Origin: Protopterus annectens
Taxonomy: Eukaryota; Chordata; Ceratodontiformes; Protopteridae
Length of the DNA: 64,000 nucleotides
Reading direction: 5' to 3'
Assembly (NCBI RefSeq): GCF_019279795.1
Contig: NC_056732.1
Location: forward strand, 1,080,941,119 to 1,081,005,118
The notes beneath the pieces are model-generated. The model saw only the letters and a list, made by a program, of their open reading frames with translations. It made no database searches and was not told the origin of the DNA. Positions 57,230-64,000 of the stretch are shown in pieces. Numbering within the stretch: the first letter of the stretch is position 1; the number at the start of each line of letters is the position of its first letter. Made by a program: the position numbers and the translations under genes.

Positions 57230-57905
57230 GTATATCAAAAGGAGAGGAAAGAGCAAGTAACAGTACAAGTAGGAGGAGGAGGAGATGGAAGGACTTGAAA
57301 AGTGATGAAGCAGAAGAGGAATGATGTGCTACTCTGGTGCAGCACATCTGCAGAACCAGGTGTTGTGTGTGACTTTAGCTGTAGTTTGAATGACTTTAGC
57401 GAGCAGTCTTGTCTTACTGCCAGGGACATGGAGTTCCAGGTTTTTGAAAGAATTATTACATTTTGTCAGAAGAGTCCAGGCTTCTGGGTGGGTTGTATGT
57501 TTGCTCAAGGCTAGAGATGGACAGTCATTTGGTTTATTTATTAAACTGTGGGTAAAAAGGAGTTGGGAATATGTGAGTTGGTGATGTAGTTCAAGCCGAT
57601 TGGAGGTGTTGGAGGGACAAACTGTGATCTGATCTATGAGGGAGGTTGGCTGCAAACTTTGTGACTTCACTGTAGCTCTGCTTGAGTTTGTTTAATTATG
57701 TTAATGGGATGTTTGTCAGTACTGGTACTGAGTACAGAAGAGTAGGAAGCAGGAGGGTAGAGGAGATAAGACATCTTGCAGTACTAGATAAATTGGGTTT
57801 TGCCCTATAGAGTGCACTAAGTTTTTGAAGTGTTTTTTTCACTCTGTGTTGAATGTGGAAGTCAAAATTTAGGTACTTGTAAACTCCTATAAGTATATAA
57901 ATCAC
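57230..57905 (-). pseudogene. LINE ORF2 C-terminal remnant (L2/Rex-like)
   Basis: On the minus strand, YKYLNFDFHIQHRVKKTLQK, then SSTLLLPTLLYSVPVLT, resemble the post-RT region of L2/Rex-type polymerases. Further on, WNSMSLAVRQDCSLKSFKLQ resembles the C-terminal end. The pieces lie in different frames. Clade assignment is tentative. Confidence 0.55.
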
Positions 57906-58839
57906 TCTCTCTCTACTGGAACAAGGGAATAAAAACCTGACTATGATCCAGGCGACTAATCTTCAATTAGCTGATTGGGGGGTCTGTTGGAGCTGGCATG
58001 GGGAAACATGGCATGTCTACTGTGTCGTGTGTGGGGGGGCTGGTTTCTATAACAATATGGAATGACTATGTTTGCATCATTGGTTCCCCACCTACTGGGA
58101 GCATTAGTGTCCATCCCTAAAGCAAGCACATATGACACTCACAGGTGTAAAGGGGAAAGATAAGCTCTCCATCCAAATGACCATAGACTGGCCCAATCCC
58201 TAATGCCCGATTCTTAACCTCTGAAGAAAATGAATGAGTTTATTAAAGTCTTGAGCTAGTCAAGGAATGAACGTGTTTGTTTCATGCCTTGTATTTGGAA
58301 TAAACGGGAGGAGTGCGTTTCCTACATAAACCCATTTGTGTGAAGGAGAGGTGGGCAAGAAAAATGAACAAATAAAGTACATTTTTTACTCCATGCTCCC
58401 CACACCTAAGGGAAAAACATTCAGCAGTGACACTTAATTCCACATGAATAGCACTGACATTCTTATTTCTGTCTTCACCAATGCTTCTCATTCTCTTACC
58501 CCTTTCATCTCAGCTTAGAGTCATCACAAAAAAGAATTTCTAAGAAGAACATACATAATTTTGTACGACACATTTTTGTGATCCTGCAATGAGGATGATT
58601 AAAGGCAGTGGAAGAAATTCAACATTTTAGACTTTTATACAAATCTGATTTTTGTGTGGTAGCATGCACACTTATACATCTCTTCTTACAGCTTTCACCT
58701 ACAGGCTAAAACCTTGACTTCTTCTAAATAACACACTTTGGGGAATCAAATCTCCTGGACATAAATTAGACCTGTTAGTATCAGCCTGCATTTCACTGCT
58801 GGAACCTGTGTTCTGGGAGACTGCTTTTCAATCTGGAAA
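57906..58839. other. non-coding stretch
   Basis: No gene or repeat recognised. Confidence 0.4.
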
Positions 58840-59711
58840 TATACAGAGCTGAGTATATTTTTTTGGTTTTAGAGTTTGTACTCTTAATTGTTGCTTATAG
58901 TTTTTCAGATCTCTGCTGAACCTGTTTTGTCCCACCCTCCCTATTTCTGGCTTGTAGTTTAAATTTGGTGGCTTTTGCAGTTGCCCGCCCGACTGTAGAT
59001 TTGATCTGGGATACTCCCCCAGTCCTATCGCTTTACCACATTCTACCTCAAACTCCTTCTGCACTTGCTTTTAGTGCTTTTTAATTTAATTGCATTTTTT
59101 AAACTGTGTTTGGTCTAATATTGCTACATACTCAAGTGTGCTAGCTTGCACTGCCCGTGAATTGTTTTTAGCTACTTTTCTGTAAAAGAAAAAAATACTG
59201 TAAGCCTGTTTCCTACCTTTCCTGTTACTAGTGTCCCAGATACAGATTTGTTGTATCCAGGGCTGTATGTAAGCTTCTGAGCCCCCCCAAGCCTTTATGT
59301 GTTGGAGGGAAGCCTTCTAGCTTATCAGTGGGAGTGGTAAGCACTAACCAGTCTACCACATAAGGAGTGGTTCTGGCCCAGAAATTGTAGTTATTGGCCG
59401 TTTGGGCAATATTTTCCATCTCTCTTAACATTCTGATTTGAAAGCCTGCATTTGCACTTGTTTCTGTCCTGTAACTCATCTAGTGCAGATACAGATTCTT
59501 AGTTTTAGCACTTAAATTTGCTTATTCGTGCCCAGCACTTGTTCAGAACTTGTAAGCACTAAATAAGCTACTAATTACTATAGCACTCAACCTTCCTCAT
59601 TACCTAGAGGAAAACAGTTTTTGTACTTACTTTTTTCACTTGCTTAGAGTAAAACAGCTCTTGTACTCACTTTTCTCACTTATTTAGAGGAAAATATTTT
59701 TTTATTCAGGC

Positions 59712-60716
59712 ATGTCCAAGGGTCAGCTCCCAGTGTTCTCTCCACTCTATCTGATGAATCTGGGCATCTTGAGGCAATGTAGAAATTGCCTCGTACACAG
59801 ACAACCCTCTCCTCCTAACTACCCTACAACCTGTGAGAGATGCACTTATCTAGCCAAACTAGAGGTAAAGCTCTCTCCAACTAAGACTGAACTTGACAGT
59901 CAAGAGGAGAAGGTAAACATTTGCACCACACCACACTCATCACATAGTCTCACTAAATCTACACTACCAAAATCCACACATAGTAACACAAAAACATTCG
60001 CGAAGGCTCTCAATAATAATCTGTCTAAGCAACAGAGACTTCCAAAGCAGAAATGCAAGCAACCTCCATCCCCCAACACAACCCAAATGACAAACAGCCC
60101 ACAGACTCAGTGTGCCACTCAACCACAGCCAATAAGGCAAAACAACGTACCCAACACACTAGTCATAGGTGACTCTATAGTCAGGCACAATGATGTCCCA
60201 CTCACACTAGTCAGGCACAATGATGTCCCACTCACACTAGGCTAAACAAGGAGAAGGTTACTGTCAGCTGCCTGTTAGGTGCCAGGATCTGCCACATAAC
60301 CCACGCACTCAGGTCACTCCACAACAAGTACAAATATGCCTCTGTCATTGTCCATGTTGGTGTGAATGACCTGAGACGTACCTCCCTGGACTACATGAAG
60401 AGACATGGAAGAGCTCTCGGATACTGTAACCCAGGCAGGTATGACCCTAGCCCTGAGAAGCATTCTGCCATCGCCCAGAATGATACCGCAATACAAGGAC
60501 AAAATGACTGACTTCAACAACTGGCTAAGTTTCTGGTGTCATTCTAAGGGGATCCAGTATCTGTCTGCTTGGGATGACATAGTCAACAGACCACGATGCT
60601 TTGCCACAGATGGCCTGCACCTGTCACCCCTGGGATTCCGAATACTAGCTAAGGCTCTTGCCGCCCCTATACTGCCTTTTTTAGGCAAGGTTCAAATGAC
60701 AAATTCACCACCGTAA
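59712..60716 (+). pseudogene. CR1-B ORF1: zinc-knuckle-like N-terminus and SGNH esterase domain
   Basis: The N-terminus has QCRNCLVH and TCERCTYLAKLEVKL (two Cys-x2-Cys pairs plus a coiled-coil-like run), then a basic Gln-rich linker. The esterase nucleophile block is IGDSIVRH, followed by VHVGVNDLRR and TDGLHLSPLGFRIL with the catalytic Asp and His retained. A 30-bp tandem duplication (60181-60210 and 60211-60240) repeats part of the nucleophile block, and a stop follows at once; another shift precedes the C-terminal part at 60405. It ends 30 bases before ORF2. Confidence 0.82.
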
Positions 60717-60739
60717 CAGGAACAGGCAAGCAAAAACTG

Positions 60740-63530
60740 AGGGTAATGCTACTCAATGCTAGAAGTCTAAATCTCAAAATGCACTCATTCGAGGCACTCC
60801 TTAAAATGGAGAACATCGATATCTGTGCAGTGACTAAGACCCGGTTCAAGGCTCCAGAGAGCACCCCTGCACTACCAGGCTATAATCCATACCACACTTT
60901 TCGGCCATGTAACCTGGACCGAAACACCAAAGGCGGAGGTGTGTCCATATTCATTAAGGATATCCACACCTCCAGGCTAGTTGCTCAGCATAAGGCATCT
61001 GAGGTTATCCAAGTGCAACTAACTCTGGGCAAAACTGCGATCCAAATTTTAGCTTGCTACAGATCCCCCACCATGCCCTAGGATTCCCACTCCTCTTTTC
61101 TTAATGTACTGAAAAATATTAGGGTTCAACCAAACACCCTAATAATGGGCGACTTCAACTACCCCACCATTAACAGGGAAAAGTACTTGTGTACCACATC
61201 CTTAGCTTAACGCTTTCTGGAATTCATAAACTCCAATGCCCTGGATCAACTTAGCCACAACCCCACCAGGGGCAACAATATCCTAGACCTAGTCATTACC
61301 AACATGAGTGACCTACACCTGAAGTCAACTCCTCGTTGGTCTGATCCGACAATAAGCTAATCACCCTTGATATCCACATCCCGCCCCCATCCCTCATTAA
61401 GGAAACCACCATAAAAGATTTCTCCAAAGCTAACTTCATGCCTCTTAAGACAGAAGTGGTGAACTTCATGACACCCATGCGGATGGACAATACAGTTACA
61501 ACTGCTGAATCCTACACAAATGCACTCTATAAAGCAGTTACACGAGTGAATGGATCGTGCTATCCCAAACAGAACCAAGATGCTATCCTCCAAAAAAGGA
61601 AGCCAATCTGGTGGTCCCCTGCCATAAACAAACTGTACAACAGAAGGAAGAAACTGCTGCAAAAGAGTAAAATCCCATGAGTGGAGGAGCTCCCTGGTCA
61701 GCCTCAGTAAGAAGCTGAGATCCCCTATAAGATCCTCCAAAGCTAACTACGAAAACAAAATTGCCACTAATTCTAAGGACAACCACAAAGCATTCTATAG
61801 CTATGTCAAGAATCTCGATGGCAACACCCATATCTGTTCAGAGTTACAGCACAACGGCATGAAAATTACAGAACCACCTGATATTACCAATATCCTGGTA
61901 GATAGGTTCAGTGCTAACTTTACCCCCCCCTGCCCCCTAAAGGGCCCATATCTATACAGGAAGAATGCAGAGTCCCTGTAATCACAACTACGCAGGTAAA
62001 AGCTGCACTCTCCAAATCCCAAAACACAGCATCCATGGGAGTGGACAACATCCCAGGCTGCGTTTTACACTAACTCCAGAACAAACTGGCTCCCCACTTA
62101 AGCACCATGTTCAATAACAGCCTCGCATCAGGCTTTATGCTCACTGAATGGTGCACAGCAACAGCTATCCCACTCCACAAAGGGGGAGCCACCACAGATC
62201 CTGGGAACTAACGCCCTATTAGCCTGACGAGCCTGGTCTGCAAAGCCATGGAATGTATCCTCATGGAACTCAAAGACAGACATTGGTAACCTCCAAACTC
62301 TGGATCCCACCCACTTCGGGTTTGTGAAAGGCAGATCATGCCTCCTGAACTTGATTGACTTCTTTGAGGCAGTCACCAAAGCCATAGATGAGGGTAAGGT
62401 GGTTCACACAGAATATCTTGACCATGCCAAGGCTTTCAACACCATCCCCCATTCTGGAATTATAGCTAAACAAACTAAACTAGGTATAAATCCCTAAGTC
62501 ACAAGATGGGTTGCCAACTGGCTCATTGACAGAACCCACACTGTAAAAGTTGCAGACTCCAAATTTGACATCAAACCAGTGACAAGTGGAGTACCCCAGG
62601 GTTCAGTCCTGAGACCTCTCCTGTTTGGTTTCTACTTCTCTGAAATACAGGCCAACACAGAAGGCCTCTGGCTAACAAAGTTCACAGATGACTGCAAACT
62701 AGGAGCCATAGTCAAGTCCCCAAATGATGTGGACATCCTACAGAAGGGCCTCGCTGAGACAGATGCCTGGTGTCAGAGCCTTGGCCTCAAGCTCAATGCC
62801 AAAAAGTGCAGTGTCATCCCCTTTGGTAAAATCTCTGTACCCATGAACTACCACATAGGCAGCAATCTACTTAACACCGAATGTGTGATAAGAGACCTTG
62901 GGACCCAGGTGGACAGTAGTCTCTCCTTTGATAGTCACATCACCACAGTAGTCAGGAAGTCCTTCTACGTGGCACACCTCATCATAAAAGGGTTCTCATC
63001 CAGGAAAAAAAAAAAGAGGTCATTGTTCTCCTGTACTCAACACTCATTAGACCCATTATCGAGTACAATGCCCCTTTTGGAATGTACCTCACAAGACATC
63101 TGCAGTAGCTGGAAAGGCCACAGAAGTACCTCACAAAGAGGATTACTGGCCTCAAACAAATGCCCTACACTGACCATCTCAAAAAACTCCAGCTTTACTC
63201 CATAGCACATCGCCTACTCTGAGATGATCTCTGCCTAACATATAAAGCTATGTCAAACCCAGAGCTGTTGTACATGCTACACCTAAAGAAATCCCAATCC
63301 CTCTGAGCTACACGTTCTAGGGACCTAAACCTTGTCACCACAATAAACAGGATATGCTGGAGGGATAGATTCCTGTCCCAGAGACTTCCCATACTCTGGA
63401 ACAGGCTACCCATCTATGCCAAGCAAAGTTCTTTATTAGCACTCTTCAAAAAAAATCTTGATGACTGGATGGGAAATAGGAAATACATCCCGGGGATCAC
63501 TTCTGTGTCTCTGCTCGACAGTGGCACAGG
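60740..63530 (+). pseudogene. CR1-B ORF2: endonuclease and reverse transcriptase, broken
   Basis: Endonuclease blocks MLLNARSLNLKMHSFEA, DICAVTKTRF (Glu of the usual TE-x-W replaced by Lys), MGDFNYPTI. RT blocks include PLHKGGATTDPGN, SGVPQGSVLRPLLFGFYF and FTDDCKLGAI, then KLNAKKCSVIPFGK and a C-terminal part to about 63530. Stops (for example after YRSPTMP at 61081) and frame shifts (around 61440, 61680, 62285 and 63005) break it. FTDD matches CR1-A, so Thr there is a subfamily trait. Confidence 0.85.
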
Positions 63531-63654
63531 AAAATAACTTTCTTGGGTGGAGTAAGCCAGGGAACTTTGTTGGATAGTCTGACGTAGGCCATTGGGCCGA
63601 TAGCCTATTACCTACCTATGAACATTCTAGTGTAGCAAATTCTAATTTGAATGA

Positions 63655-64000
63655 CATTAACATGGTACTGCTCAATGCTAGGAATGTGAACAAAAAGATG
63701 CCTAAACCTACGGCCCTCCAGACTTAAGTACATTCACATCTGCATAGTTACTGAAACTTGGTTTCATTGTATTGATAGCACTCTCACCATATTTGGGATT
63801 ATCTCCATTTACTCCTTTAGACCCACTGGGAGCTGCAAGGGAGTACTCGTATCTCACTAGGATCCCATTTTCTCACAACAAATCCTCCATCACCACAAAC
63901 TAGAACTTATAGTGGTACAAACTGCCCTTACTTAAACTAGCAATCACATCACTGCTAACTACGGATCCCCATCCATTTCCCCTACTGACCATGAAAATTA
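63655..64000 (+). pseudogene. CR1-like endonuclease remnant cut by the window edge
   Basis: Reads DINMVLLNARNVNKKM and then TETWFHCIDSTLT, the first two blocks of a CR1 ORF2 endonuclease, with later stops. It follows directly on the CR1-B tail and belongs to a different, more diverged subfamily. Confidence 0.65.

Larger units (their letters stand above)
58840..63626 (+). mobile_element. CR1-B: near full-length CR1 LINE, inactive
   Basis: Leader at about 58840-59711 (matches 51265-52016), ORF1 from 59712 to 60716, ORF2 from about 60740 to about 63530, and a tail ending near 63626 in acctatgaaca. Length about 4.8 kb. Unlike CR1-A it is not interrupted by other elements, which makes it the reference for CR1-A. 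Several stops and shifts lie in both ORFs. Confidence 0.85.

Overview
The window is vertebrate nuclear DNA that is almost wholly made of transposable elements. No conserved host gene can be named. AT-rich non-coding sequence, DIRS-type tyrosine-recombinase retrotransposons, CR1 LINEs with an esterase ORF1, a Penelope-like element, V-SINEs and hAT-type DNA transposons together suggest a large-genome lineage such as a lungfish or a salamander. This is inference from repeat content only.

Region 1-4.8 kb: 150-bp identical direct repeats (1-150 and 1289-1438) enclose sequence rich in hairpins. A possible but unrecognised coding exon lies at 3553-3690. Region 4.8-30.5 kb is one nested structure. 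A CR1 LINE (CR1-A, + strand, about 5.2 kb before disruption) was split twice. A roughly 15-kb hAT-like element (4997-19951, 8-bp target duplication) sits in its 5' leader, and a DIRS element (DIRS-2, 21235-26796) sits in its ORF1. The 15-kb element itself holds another DIRS (DIRS-1, 5122-11489, which carries a tRNA-derived SINE), a cluster of small inverted-repeat transposons, SINEs and a partial DIRS.

Region 31.7-34.5 kb (- strand) holds the most gene-like locus. It is a hAT-transposase-type gene whose 638-codon main exon joins in frame, through two introns with good splice signals, to an upstream start codon, giving 703 residues. Region 35.5-41.8 kb is DIRS-3 (+ strand, with a V-SINE inside). 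Region 43-49 kb holds V-SINEs, CA repeats and a 5'-truncated CR1 (CR1-C) interrupted by a candidate solo LTR. Region 51-64 kb holds a CR1 leader fragment, a decayed Penelope-like element with RT and GIY-YIG remnants, a 33-bp V-SINE stub with a 16-bp target duplication, a LINE remnant, a second near full-length CR1 (CR1-B) and the start of a third CR1-like endonuclease at the window edge.

The genes here are those of mobile elements. CR1 copies probably supply the machinery that copied the short tRNA-SINEs, which share the CR1 3' tail. The three DIRS elements show the family's inverted terminal repeats plus an internal complementary region, which in two of them reads as an exact join of the two outer ends. 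Nesting gives a relative order: CR1-A, then the hAT-like element and DIRS-2, then DIRS-1, then the SINE inside DIRS-1.
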